Below, piece by piece: positions 12,586 to 23,895 of a stretch of 64,000 nucleotides of DNA. Numbering within the stretch: the stretch's first letter is position 1; each line of letters begins with the position of its first letter. The stretch is taken from contig JAVXUO010001289.1 of the NCBI GenBank assembly GCA_033065855.1, forward strand, positions 1-64,000. Reading direction: 5' to 3'. A program made the position numbers and the translations under genes. The stretch comes from Escallonia rubra. Taxonomy: Eukaryota > Streptophyta > Magnoliopsida > Escalloniales > Escalloniaceae. The notes beneath the pieces are model-generated. The model saw only the letters and a list, made by a program, of their open reading frames with translations. It was not told the origin of the DNA and did not search any database.

Positions 12586-14639
12586 ATTCTTCTCATGAGA
12601 AAGATACCACATCTTGAGATATAACTACACGTCCAGTAAAAAATATACTTAACAAGTCTACGTTAATTAGAGTGCACTTATCTATTGCGATAATTAGAGT
12701 GCCGATACTACTTTGGAACTTATTTGGGTATCTCTTCTTCTTCTAGCACACCTATCTATTGTGATAATTAGAGTGCCATTCCAATTACTCACAATGATGT
12801 GTTTAATAATCGCACTAAACATATCAAGATTGATTGTCATCTTTTTCATTGCATCTTTTTGCGTAGAACTCTTCATCTTCTCCCAGCTTTCTCTGCTCAT
12901 CAAATCGTGGACAACTTCATAAAGACTCATCCACTAGGATGATTTCTTGATTTTGTTTCTAAATTCAAGTTAGGTTACTCGATACATTCTTAAGTTTACG
13001 GGAGGGATGTTAGTGGACTAATATGTTGTATGTAGTACTAGAGTTGGTACGGTAATATTGAAGTCCTAGAGTCTGTCTAGACATGTATGTAGGATCATTC
13101 TATTGCATCGTATTGAAATTTGAATATAACGATATTGTTTTTCTTTCTCTACTTTATCACTTCTTATTTGAATACAACGATACCGTTTTTCCTTTTCTAC
13201 TTTTTCACGTCCTGAACCACCTTAAAAGCCAATTTTTTTTCTCAAATACTTGGATACTTCTAACTACGGTCATTAAGGATGAGTACCACCAAGCCGTTTG
13301 CACTTTGAGAGACATTGCTAGAAATGACAAACTCTTAGATCAACAAGACCTTAATTTTTCGCGTCTTAGTTGATAGAACACGATCATGTCAAATGTCCAA
13401 ACAATTAGAAGGATAAGGAAAATGCTAAATGAACAAACTAGGCAGGTCGACCTTGACTAAGATTGGGCAGTGGCCATGTTTTGCGGTAACATTTTGCGAC
13501 TTCTAACTTCGGTCACTAACGACGGGTACCACCGGACTGTTTGTTTGCAGTTTGAGAGTCATTGCTAAGGAATGACGAACTTTTAGATCAGCAAAGTGAC
13601 GTTAAAATCACGCGAAACCTTGTTTTTTCTGCATTTTAGTTGTTCAAACAAAGTCATGTCCATGTCCAAACAATTGGAAGGATAAGGAAAATGCTGAATG
13701 AAGAAACTAGGAAGGTCGACGATGGACAAGAACAAACTTCACAGAGTCAAGCGTGGGCTGCGGAAATCATAAGGTATCTGCTGTGACTTGAAATTGAACT
13801 GTGCTTGAACCCCGGGGTAGAGTGGGCAGTGGAATCTCCAAGTTCAATGGAGTACACGATAAGTAAGACGACATGCTTTGCTCCCCTTCGCGACTTGACG
13901 TCAAGTGTCAAGAGGAAGGAGTTCAAGGTTTTTTAAGTCACGTACGTCGACACGGTGATCACGGATGATTCGTTGCAAACATCTGTGATCCGTACGGTTG
14001 AAATTTGTTAGATGGTGGTAACAAATGCTTAATGGGGAAGAGTATTCAAGCAAATGTGTTATATCCGCGCAGATTAGTTTTAAGAGTTGATACTTGGCTT
14101 GGCTGGTTTTGAGAATGCTCAATGAGTTGTTGCGCATATTTCCTATAAAACGCTACAATAAAGCTTTGGCATCTATGTTATTCTCAGCTTTTATCAACAA
14201 TAACAACAACAACAACAATAAAAAAAAATGAGTTGTTGTGCATTGTGTAATTGTATATCGTTAAGCATTGATAGAGAAAACTAAACCTCAAACGGTTCAA
14301 AGAAAAGTCAATCTTAAATTGACTCGTTAAAAAGTGAAAGTTGGCTTCCTTATTAAAAGTTTTAAGTTACCATAAAATTTAAAAACTTAATATGTTAAAG
14401 AATGGACCTAATAATGTTATTATGATTAGCACTCTCACTCATGTGCAAGCTCTCGATTGTATTGTACGTGAAGTGACAAATCAATGATAAATAAATCAAG
14501 ATGCGTTACCACCAAGTGCACAAATAAAAATAGTAGAAATTGCAGCGGTGTGTGTTTGTGTGTGTGTGGGCCGTGGATTGAATAGGGAGGGTTCATCTTT
14601 CGTCTTCAAAGCAACACAACCTTCTAAATTTGACTAAGT
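12586..14639. other. no recognisable gene; contains a local duplication
   Basis: No coding region could be supported. The segment contains the tandem duplication described at 13255-13721, a repeated 30-bp phrase near 12670-12780 and an AAC-rich microsatellite near 14195-14230. Confidence 0.5.
13255..13721. repeat. diverged tandem duplication, unit about 220 bp
   Basis: The stretch beginning CTTCTAACTACGGTCATTAA near 13255 recurs near 13500 as CTTCTAACTTCGGTCACTAA, and both copies run on to a shared ending AGGATAAGGAAAATGCT followed by GGTCGAC. Several indels separate them. There is no coding assignment. Confidence 0.7.
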
Positions 14640-14904
14640 GGACTGTTTGTAGGCAAGAAGAAACAAACCCAAATAGCGTGCAATGTTGGGTGATCTTAAG
14701 TCTCGATCCGAGTAAAGCGGATTGTCCATTCTAAATAAATGAATAACGTAGCGACCTCTAGACCATGAGGCATGGACAAGGTCTAACTCTGATATCACGT
14801 CAAAGTCTAATGTCCAGCCCAAAAACATGTTGATAGAAAGAGTAACCCATCATGTATAAGACACAATCTCAATACTCATGTACAATCCATGTGGAACTTT
14901 AACA
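14640..14904 (-). mobile_element. truncated TRIM-like element with one LTR
   Basis: On the minus strand an LTR-like segment (about 14904 down to 14799) starts TGTTAAAG and ends near GACTTTGA. It is followed by TGATATCAGAGTTAG, matching the initiator-methionine primer-binding site and the same position in the TRIM at 3779-4087. Internal sequence continues to about 14640, but no second LTR follows. Confidence 0.6.
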
Positions 14905-17238
14905 TGATAATATTATTGGGTTTATTTTTTAACAACTTTAGCTCAAGCTTTTAAAGAATGTGTTCATCAAGCTTATCATTCTTATAAAAAAACATATGAG
15001 CGTAATGTTAAAAGGCGTAAGTCGGAAACTGATGAAAAGTTTGTCAAACTCATTATGATTGGAGGTTCCATTTCTAAAAGGGGTCTAATTGGGACATGGT
15101 TCTCTAACTCCTTTTTTGTTTTCGCTTTGGGTCATGTTTTCCTCTACTCCGTTTTCACTTGCTTTTAGAGATATGAAACCCCTTTCATGGCTTCGGTATG
15201 GCCATGATCTACTGATATCCACTTGACCTTGTCGTTGTTGGCAGTCATTTCATCTTTCTTCGTTTCTCACTTTCAACTTGATACATGATACATGATGCAT
15301 GGGGTGATGAAGCAAAGAGCTGATCCGCACACTCTCAAGCTATTTTTCACGCTTCATGTTGTCTCGCGCACTCGTAATTTTTCAAGTCAATTTGTATGTA
15401 TAGGTGACACTGTCTCGTGTGTTTTTTTTTTCTTTCTGAAAAGAGGTAAGAATCTTACGTTGATGTCAAAATTAACATGCGGATGACATGTCAATCCAAT
15501 AAGCATTATAATACATTAATCTACAACAACAAAATTAAGAACAAAGTAAACTACAAAAAAGAGAAACAACAAACTAAGACAAGATAACTATAAGCTAGTA
15601 TAAGCTAGAACAAAGAGTAAATAAAAATAATCAATCAAAGAGCACCAACTCACTAACAACCACAATCCCAACTCCAGACATGTGCCCCACCTCTGCAACC
15701 TGTCCTCGATCACCGTGCCTCACTCGTGCTCTTTTTGTTGGTTGTTGTCGCATGTTCTTTTGTAGTTTTTCAATTACTTACTCTTTTTGCCATCTAACTA
15801 CATGTCTTGTGATTTGATTTATTTTTTTAGTGCCGGAGTTCTTGCTAGGCACAAACCTCATCAGTAGTTGCATAAAAAATATTTGCATAACGTGCAGGCT
15901 ATTGGGCTAAAAATATTTCACTACTCCCGCTACTAGCAAGTGTGGCTTTCGTTTACAAACATTAGCGATAAACAGCCATTAGCGAACTTACCGAAAAATT
16001 CCCAAAAGGTTGTGGCACTTTTACCTTTTGCAAAGCTTTCGAAAAACTTTTGCAACTATAGCGGCCTTGAGCACACTTACGAAAGTTTAAGAAATCTACG
16101 CTAAAGAAATACACACATACAACACACACCGAGAGTTACACACACTCACATAGTTACACACATGCACACAGCAGACAGAGCTACACACGCACACCACGCC
16201 AAGAATACAAACATGCACACCACGCACAGTGTTGCAAACACACACAGTTACGTACATGCACACCAACATACACAGCTACATGCACACGCACACAGTTACA
16301 AATGCACCACACTACAAATACAACATAAACACGCACGCGCACACCAGAGACACACTTACAGACACATACCCACCATGTCCCGAGTAAGGTGATGGTGAGA
16401 TGAGATAAGGGCAATTGGTTGATAGTAGTTGTGGGTTTGGTTTTGGGGTAATTGATAGTAGTTGTGGCTTTGGTTTTCCATTTGGGTTTGCGATTGGTAA
16501 TCAATCGCACAGACGGGGTTTGAATTTGGTGACGAGGTTGTGATGTTCTGTGGTCAAAGGTGATAAGGGTAGTTGTGTAGATGGTTTGTGAGGTATGGAG
16601 GCTCCGATGGTTGATGGTGGGTCACCCATGGCTGCACAATGGAGGTAGCGATGGTTGGTCACGGTTGCTCGATGGAGGCGATGGGGGTGGGTCGTGCCCG
16701 CAGGTGTGGGGATAGGTGGAGAGTGGGAGGGAGGGTTGGTGGGGAGAAGAGGAAAAAGAAGAAAAAGAAAAGGGTCCGCTTAATGACATTTTTTTATTAA
16801 CGAGGGTCATATCCGTTGACTTTTTTATACGTCAGCCTTCGAACTCATTTGGTTAAAAAATAACACGCTAAGTACTTATTTGATACTTTTAAAATATTGG
16901 GTGTACAAGGTGATACTTTAGGACAGAGATTTAACATTAGTCATTTTTAAAGTGTTCAGGATTTTTGTAATAAAAAAATCAAATTTAGATATGTAGATGA
17001 GACATTTGGGTTAAAGTCAAGGCACCAAAGTTTATTTAATCCCTTATAGGAATAAAGAAAAAATATAAATATCTTCGGAGTGATTAAAGAGTTTTCTATC
17101 AAGAAAGAGAGAAAAGTTAGAGACTTGGCAAGATCTCTTGGTTCAAGATATCGTGGCCAACAGTTTCATCTTCTTTTTCTTTCTAAGTCTCCCTCCTCCC
17201 TAGTATTTTCAAACCAAGTGTAATCAAAATGACAAGGT
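14905..17238. other. no recognisable gene; microsatellite-rich
   Basis: The segment contains a CA-rich tract at 16108-16375 followed by TGG/GGT-rich DNA to about 16760. No supported coding region on either strand. Confidence 0.5.
16108..16375. repeat. imperfect (CA)n-rich tract
   Basis: About 270 bp of ACACAC-rich DNA broken by TAC, TGC and GTT. It gives a His/Thr-rich frame on one strand and a Val/Cys-rich frame on the other, both artefacts of the repeat. Confidence 0.8.
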
Positions 17239-17316
17239 GTAGGTAAAGGGTGTAAGGATTTATACTCCCTTATTTAGTAGATCTTCGGGACTTGTTTTTT
17301 CTGATCGAAAAAAATT

Positions 17317-17535
17317 TGGCTGCTATTCAAGTTGAAGGAATTTTCCTCCTACTCCTCATACAGCGACAATTAATGGTCGCTATATGTTTTAGTGACTTTT
17401 ATTTAGTGACGCTAAAAAATATTGTCAAGGGTTGTCGTTGAAAGTGTTAGTAGAAGAGTCACCCGAAACATTTAGCGACTATTAATTGTAACTATATACG
17501 GGATTTAAAGAATATTCCTACAATCTGAATGGCAC
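17317..17535. repeat. foldback MITE family, copy 1
   Basis: An inverted repeat of about 90 bp: the left arm GGCTGCTATTCAAGTTGAAG through GCGACAATTAATGGTCGCTA is mirrored by TAGCGACTATTAATTG and GAATATTC on the right. Five copies occur in the window (also 20766, 23680, 25350, 56401). Confidence 0.6.
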
Positions 17536-18484
17536 CTAAAGTTTGTTCTTTTCAATATATTTCCATCACGCGTATTGACATCTGTCAAATTTGTCATCTT
17601 TTTCTTTAATTGGGATTGGACCTAGGTCTAAAAATTGTATAACATCATCCTTTGACCTCTCCTTTTCTCGCTCTTCTTGCAGTTGTGGACTTATAGAAAA
17701 AGTTAATATTGGATGTCATTCTTCTTTTCATTTTTTTTCTTGTAGGCTGCCAACCACATCTAGAACAAAGATTTTCAAAAAAGAGTCAACCGAGGCAATG
17801 TAAAATTCAAAAGAACAACAGGAAAGATTGTTTATTATTTTATTTATTTTGTGATCAATCTCTTGTGATTAGCTAGCTAGCTATCTTCTCTTCTTTGATT
17901 AGTCATAGCATGAAAAGACCTCTGGAAAAGTAGAACTTGATCAAGTCTATCCAAACATGGCAGCTCTTGTACAAATTTCAAGGCGTAGGTGAAAAAGTCT
18001 CATAAAGTTTAAGGCCTGCTTCAACCCAAATTTTAAACCGTACGTCATAAAGTCTCGTTAAATTATTGGGTTAATTACTCTCGACACTCCTGAGGTTTAC
18101 CTTAAATTACACTTGGACCCCCATACATTTTGAAAATTACACTCCACTACCCTGAGGTTTGTACCCGCATTTCACGGAGCCCCAAAAAATTGACGGAGAC
18201 CCTAACTCCGTCGAAAGATGGTCTGACACTTTACTTTTTGGATTTTTCATCCCCAAAATGCCCTCCCTTTCTTGAATAAAACCCCTCTTGCCCTTAGGGT
18301 TTTTATTCTTCTTCTTCTTCATTCTCTTTCTCTTCAGACCCATTTCTCCAAAGTGACAGATAATTGCCTTTTATTTCCATTCTTTTTTATTTTTCCTTCA
18401 ATGTAAATATTCAACAAACGAAATCCCAAGACCAAAAAAATCAGAAATAAAAGCCCATAATTTAAGCGGGTCAACCCATCAAGG

Positions 18485-18900
18485 TCATGAATCTGAGCCT
18501 CTCCTGAAGCCGAAACTCCTAAAAACGGCGAACCCGACTGCATGACCCGCAACAGCCACCAAGAACACACCGGCATTGTAAGACATGACGGCCAGCATCA
18601 CCATGTAAGCCAGTCCGGCCCGGACCGCAAAGATCCCAGTCTGGAAGAAACCTCCGGCGACCCGGTTCGAACCGGGTTTGACGACGGTACAGTGAGAAAG
18701 GCCCTCCACCAGCACTGCCAAAGTGAACACGAAAACCAGGGCCAAGGCATACATACCCGGGCTCTTCCGGGCCAACCCGGGAACATGATTTCGGCTTCTG
18801 TGCCCCAGTAGAACGCCGTGTGCAATATCTTGTGGTGCGGGTGGGTGCCATCGCCTGTGTTACTGTAGTTGTGGCGTATCGCCACCGCAATAGGGCTCAT
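18485..18900 (-). pseudogene. captured COPT/Ctr copper transporter fragment
   Basis: The family imports Cu(I) across plasma or internal membranes as a trimer. The minus strand from 18900 reads a short N-terminus, then an H-x-A-FYWGTEAEIMFPGWPG segment like the HMTFFWG..EILFSGWPG block before the first membrane helix. After this the frame shifts by one base near 18777. The continuation has helix 1 (GMYALALVFVFTLAVLVE), helix 2 with the copper-conducting M-x3-M (MLAVM) and helix 3 with G-x3-G (GHAVG), ending at 18485. All three helices of the family are thus present. The methionine-rich N-terminus is short, and the frameshift makes the copy a pseudogene. Real COPT genes are usually intronless, so absence of introns does not tell whether capture was from DNA or RNA. 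Confidence 0.85.
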
Positions 18901-18953
18901 ATCGTGTTTTTATGAACTGGGTGGGTGACTACATGGATGGTACTTGTAGGGTT

Positions 18954-19295
18954 TCAACACGAAAATGGAGATTCTCTCTGCTCTTCCGGGTATTCGTGGA
19001 TTAGGGCTTGGATGGATCCTCTGACGGATCTTCTGCGGTCGGAGTGGGAAGCGGTTGGGTGGTTCTTGTGATTGTTGGAGTCTTTGGTGAAGCCTTGAAA
19101 GTGGCCGTCTCCCCAAGATAAGGAGAGGCAGCCATTGTCGTCGCTTGATGTTTGCTAGAAGATGGCGTAAGACCAGAGGTCTGGCTGGCTTTGGACTATG
19201 AATTGCAGCTTTTGTTGAAGGGTGGTTGGTGGGTGTTCTTGAGACAGGGAGACTATTGAAGATGATGAAGATGCGGAGACATTCAACTCATCCAT
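18954..19295 (-). pseudogene. captured N-terminal fragment of a MYC-type bHLH gene
   Basis: From the ATG at 19295 the minus strand encodes the start of a bHLH-MYC_N domain: a serine-rich leader, TLQQKLQFIVQSQPDLWSYAIF, then an in-frame TAG (19155-19157) where the family has Trp, then Q-T-S-S-D-D-N-G and SLSWGDGHFQG. In the plant MYC2/JAM/bHLH14 group this domain binds JAZ repressors and MYB partners. The frame ends at 18954. The basic helix-loop-helix itself is missing, so even without the stop it would be only a partial protein. It lies head-to-tail with the COPT fragment inside the same Pack-MULE, 53 bp upstream of it. Confidence 0.82.
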
Positions 19296-20115
19296 GGCTT
19301 TGCTTTGCTTTTGAGAGAGAGAGTGCGTGTGGCCGTGTGGGAGTGTGAAAGTGTGTGGAGTGAAATAGAAAAGTGAGGGTGGTGTCATAAAAGGACAGAA
19401 AGGTCTTTTTATGACCAGCCGTTAACCCCGTCAAAGAAATTTAAATTTTTGGGGCTGAGTGTAATTTTCAAAGATAGTGGGGTCCGTGTGTAATTTAGGG
19501 TAAACCTCAGGGGTGCCGAGAGTAATTAACCCTATATTATTTAACATGCGCTTTGACACAATTCTTATTTTAAGCACAAAGATCTCAAAACTCGATTTTT
19601 TGAGTTATACTTGACAGTAACCATTTCATTTTCGATAAATCAAACATGATATTAGACATAATTCGTAAAAGAAGTTTTGAGAACATTTTGAATGGTCAGG
19701 CACTCCACGAACTCACGATTGTAATGTCTTTCTGATCTAAAAGACATTTGTTAAATTCTCCGAGCATCCATTATATTCCTAACGGGCTTCATTTATTTAA
19801 AAGCCCTTTCAAGCATCATCGCCTTATGAATGGTTTGTCTGGTAAAATCATACAAATTAAAATTTGTTTACTTGATTGTACGCATTAGTTGGTGTACAGT
19901 TTTTATCCGCTGAAAGAAAATAAAGTTTTCAGAATATTTGTTTGAACATTCAACACTAAATAACAAATATGGATCCGAGAAATAAAAGTATAAATTGGTC
20001 TATAAACTGGGCTGATATTAGACCAAGTTATATTTATGTTTGAATGGTGGGCCTAAAGTTGGGACACTTCCTTTGACTTTGACTGCAATCTGTCTACCTG
20101 TAACCAGCCAAAGAG

Positions 20116-20428
20116 GGATCAGGATTTCCTGCTGTAATCATGGGTTACAGCAGGGGTGTTGTCCTCATTGTTGTGAGAGGGGGAAGAGAGAGAAAGAGAG
20201 GGTAACCATGGTGTTGTCCCCATTGTTGTGAGAGGGGGAAGAGAGAGAGAGGGAGAGAGGGTAACCATGTGGTTACCCTATCTCCCTCTCTCTCTCTCTT
20301 CCCCATCTCACAACAATGGGGACAACACCAATGGTTACCCTCTCTCCCTCTCTCTCTCTTCCCCCTCTCACAACAATGGGGACAACACCTCTGCTGTAAC
20401 CCATGGTTACAGCAGAGGATCCTGGTCC
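20116..20428. mobile_element. foldback element with 9-bp target duplication
   Basis: Almost the whole 313 bp is an inverted repeat. The ends GGATCAGGATTTCCTGCTGTAA-like and GGACCAGGATCC-like arms, GGTTACAGCAG, GTGTTGTCCCCATTGTTGTG and GA-rich blocks each appear in mirror order around a centre near 20272. Flanks are identical 9-mers, GCCAAAGAG (20107-20115 and 20429-20437), and the empty site is preserved near 25010 in copy 2 of the large repeat. The 9-bp duplication points to a MULE-mobilised element. Confidence 0.85.
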
Positions 20429-20765
20429 GCCAAAGAGGGCCAGCATGGGTTGGCCCGTTAGATAGGCCGTATTAAATTTCTTAGGCCCAGTGGTTGATTC
20501 TGTTTAACTATTTAAAACAGGTTTTTGACAACAACAACAAAAAAGTAAAGTATTTACATTCTCAAAAACTAAAAAAGGTGCTTAAAAATATAATCCACAC
20601 TTTAATGTTTATGATTTAGAATAAGTTTAGAGAAGCATATTTGACCAACAAAAGTATTAAATTATTATCATGTTTCCTACAATTTGACAATGAATGCCCC
20701 TTTTTAAGATCATTTGTGAATAAAAGTGAACTTTTTCTCCTATTAAATAGGGAGGAACAAATTTT

Positions 20766-20977
20766 GGCTGGTACCTAGATTATAAAAAATTTTCTTCAAT
20801 CCCGTATGTAATGACAATTAAATATTTCTAGTGACTTTTCTGCTCACTTTTTTAGGAACAATTCTTAACAGCATTCTTTTAGCGTTATTAAATAAAAGTC
20901 ATTAGAAATATTTAGCGACCATTAATTATCGGTATATAGAGGATAGGAAGAAAATTCTTTCAACCCAGATAGCAGGA
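20766..20977. repeat. foldback MITE family, copy 2
   Basis: Same inverted arms as at 17317-17535 (TTTTGGCTG..., GACAATTAA..., TAGCGACCATTAATTATCG), lying near the end of copy 1 of the 2.2-kb repeat. Confidence 0.55.
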
Positions 20978-20998
20978 AAAAAATATTCCAATAAGGAC

Positions 20999-22234
20999 TG
21001 AAACCAATAAAATAACCCTAGAGGGGGGTAAATAGGGTTTTAAGACTACTTAAAAAATTAACAAACAACAAACCTCAATCTCAATAACTTAAATAAGCAA
21101 ACAACCAATCTCAACACAAATGTAAAACGATAATGTAAAGAGAGAAGGGTTTAGAGATACTTGACAAGGAGAATTAAATGGTTCGGCTTGATATACCCTC
21201 AAGCCTACGTCCACCCCTTCAAGGAAGTCCCTTGAAAGGCCCTAGAATCCACTAGTATGATCTTCCTTACGGGTCAAGATCGAACATCTTACAATCCCTT
21301 GATGCTATGCCCACATCAAGAACAAGCTTTGACAAACCCAAAGCTCCAAAGCTTGACAACCCCAAGCTTTGATACAAGAACCTTTAGATGAAGAATTGTG
21401 TACAAGATTTCACTCTCAATAAGTAGATGAGTACAAGTTTAAGCACTAGAACAAGAGAGATGAGTGTATGATGACTTATGAAAGTGTATATCTCTCAAAT
21501 GTAAGCTCACAATAAATGCTCTCTTGAAATGGATGAGAAATCAATGAAAACCAAGAGAGATTGAACAATTGCTTTGATCTTTGAGAATATGAAAGATAAG
21601 AGAGCTTTGAATGCAATTGATGAATCAAAACAATGCCCAAAATGAGTATTTATAGAGGTGGGAATAAATATGACCGTTTGGGGTAGGTGGAGCATTAAAT
21701 GCGCCAAACGGTAAATGCAGTCGACTGCAATGTCCCATTGCAGTCGACTGTATTCCCAAAGTAGCCGTTGGAAATTCAAATTTCCAACTTGCAGTCGACT
21801 GTAATCCAATGCAGTCGACTGTAATAGGCTACTGGAAGTATTGCAGTCGACTGTAATACCTCACTGCCCAACTTGCAGTCGACTGCATTCCTGAAAATGC
21901 AGTTTTCCTTGTTTTCAAAGAATGAAAAGCTTTTATGCATGCAAGGGAAACCTATGGGCAAGTTCTAGGTATACAGTCATCGTAACGATCATCTCTCTAC
22001 GTCTAGTTTACAAAGAAGGAAATAAAGCGTTGTAAAATTCAATCGACGAATTCCTTCTTTGATGCGTTCCGTTGAGAGTCTTTGACCGTGTTGCTCGTCT
22101 AATAGTCCGTTTGCATGAGTATGAGATTGTTCCTTTGCTTCATCAACTCAATGCATGTTAGACAACATAAACATCAATGTTAGTTATCATCAAAACCAAA
22201 TATAATCCTAGGTTAAATAACTGTAGAGTTAACA
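20999..22234 (-). mobile_element. solo LTR, 1,236 bp
   Basis: The segment begins TGAAACCAATAAAATAACCC, ends GAGTTAACA, and is flanked by identical pentamers AGGAC (20994-20998 and 22235-22239). The other copy of the host repeat (near 25575) lacks it. TG...CA ends with a 5-bp duplication and no internal retrotransposon genes identify a solo LTR left by recombination. The minus-strand start TGTTAACTC followed by TTTTGATGATAACTAACATTG resembles plant copia LTRs, hence the strand call. Six copies of GCAGTCGACTG[C/T] lie at 21717-21885. Confidence 0.82.
21717..21885. repeat. six GCAGTCGACTGC palindromes in the solo LTR
   Basis: Copies start at about 21717, 21740, 21791, 21811, 21843 and 21874, each a near-perfect 12-bp palindrome. 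Their placement within an LTR suggests promoter or enhancer sites of the retrotransposon. Confidence 0.75.
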
Positions 22235-22656
22235 AGGACCATGATGGGAAAGAAATTAAAACTGGTATTAATAACATATACGAAATTATGTGATTATTCC
22301 AGTTTTCTTTGGGCAACTATTTGTACACCCATTTTTTTCTGGGTCTTTGCACTTCTTTTAAAAGTTAGTTAATTGTTGTTCAGTTCAAGTTTTGTCAATA
22401 ATTAAAAAAAGGTGAAAAATAATCATAAATTCTCGTTTGCTTGGTTTGAATTCTGTCAATCGAGAAATTTGCACGTTCTTTGATGTCCTTTTTGGTCACT
22501 TTCTCACATTTAAATTGTTCTTGGCACTTCTTATCTAAGCACTTTCCATAGCTTTCAAAAGTGTTTCTACAATTTTGGCCTAATGAAAAGTAATTCTGCT
22601 AAATAATGTTAAAACTATGTGTCGAAACTGTTTGTGGTTTGATTTAAAAAATTTAT

Positions 22657-23340
22657 TGAAACCAATAAAATAACCCTAAAAGGGGGTGAATAGGGTTTTT
22701 AAAAATTAATGCGGAATTTAAACTAAGCACAATCATAAATCTCAATCAAATCAAGTAATACTTCAATCAAGATGCTAACTAAACAATCTAAAACAATTAA
22801 AGAGTAATAAGTAAAGAGATTGAATTAGAGATATTTGACAAGAAAATTTGAATGGTTCGGCTTGAACTACCCTCAAGTCTACATCCACCTTTTCAAGGAA
22901 GTCTCTTGCAAGACCACTAAAATTTATTAGCAGCAATCTTCTTCCGGGTCAAGATCAAAACCCTTACAACACTTGGTGATATCCCCACACCAAGCACAAG
23001 CCTTGAATTCACAAAGTTCACTCAAGACTTGACAAACCCAAGCCTTGATCTCAATCCTTTTACAAAGCTCAATTGTGTACAAAGAAATCTTATTGAAAGG
23101 AAATGAGTACAAATAAAACTCTAGTACAATAGAAAGATGAGAGAATTGATGACTTGAAGTATGCTCGCTCTCAATCAAAGAATTGCTCACAAAGATGCTC
23201 TCTTTAAAGATGTAAAATCATGAAGATGGAGAGAGAAAAATTTAATATATGAGTCTTGATGTTTCTCTAATGAATGAAAACTTAGAATGCGATTTTCATG
23301 GTATATGATGAAGCCCCAAATCATTTATATAGAGAAAATA
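22657..23340 (-). mobile_element. diverged, truncated copy of the same LTR
   Basis: Starts TGAAACCAATAAAATAACCC like the solo LTR and follows it through the GGTTCGGCTTGA..CCCTCAAG..CTAC..TCCACC block and the CAAGGAAGTC..CTTG block. Similarity fades after about 23340, the GCAGTCGACTG words are absent, and no 3' terminus was found. Confidence 0.65.
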
Positions 23341-23598
23341 TGAAATATAGCCATTAGAGGCATCACATGACAAAGTGTATCAAATTACATCTATCCTCGT
23401 GTGAGCTACGCCAACAACATCTGCCATTGGAAACTGTTCAAGCCCTTGCGGTGGTTGTGTGCCAAGTATGCATATGTGTGCTCTTTTTGTGCTCTCAGGT
23501 CTACCAAATTTTTAGCGCACTAATTAACTTCTCTAAGTGTGTATGTAAATAATTGACGATTTGTTGCTCAAAGCAAGAGTCTACCGTCTCTTATCAAA
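23341..23598. other. spacer between the LTR fragment and repeat copy 2
   Basis: No recognisable feature. Confidence 0.4.
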
Positions 23599-23679
23599 GT
23601 AGGTAAAGGGTGTAAGGATTTATACTCCCTTATTTAGTAGATCTTCATAACTTGTTCTTTTCGATCGAAAAAAAATTGA

Positions 23680-23895
23680 CTGCTACTCGGGTTGAATGAA
23701 TTTTTCTTCATACTCTTCGTATAGCGACAATTAATGATCTCTATATATTTTTAGTGACTTTTATTTAGTGACGCTAAAAAAATATTATTAAAAATTATAG
23801 TTGAAAGTGTTAGAAGAAGAATCACCAGAAACATTTAACGACTATTAATTATTATTATATACGAAATTAGAAGAACATTCCTAAAGTTCGAATAG
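23680..23895. repeat. foldback MITE family, copy 3
   Basis: Equivalent of the copy at 17317, within repeat copy 2. Confidence 0.55.

Larger units (their letters stand above)
18068..19532 (-). mobile_element. Pack-MULE carrying COPT and bHLH gene fragments
   Basis: Ends read GGGTTAATTACTCTCG and, reverse complemented, GGGTTAATTACTCTCGG, and the TIRs extend over at least 45 bp with few mismatches. The 9-bp flanks TAAATTATT and TATATTATT differ by one base. The paralogous repeat at 23599-25833 has the uninterrupted site (TTAAATTATTTAACATG), which proves insertion. The GC-rich interior carries parts of two unrelated host genes on the minus strand and no transposase, the definition of a Pack-MULE. 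Confidence 0.9.
17239..22495 (+). repeat. 2.2-kb dispersed repeat, copy 1, with three nested insertions
   Basis: This segment matches 23599-25833 in the same orientation from GTAGGTAAAGGG to the shared TGATGTCC-type end. Copy 1 is longer only because of three insertions (18068-19532, 20116-20428, 20999-22234); without them and their target duplications about 2.22 kb remains, like copy 2. It has no TG/CA termini or coding region, so its nature is unclear. It may be an old non-autonomous element or a segmental duplication. Confidence 0.85.

Noticed and set aside
16162-16510. Reading frames rich in His/Thr or Val/Cys
   Set aside because: They follow the (CA)n composition on both strands and have no domain.
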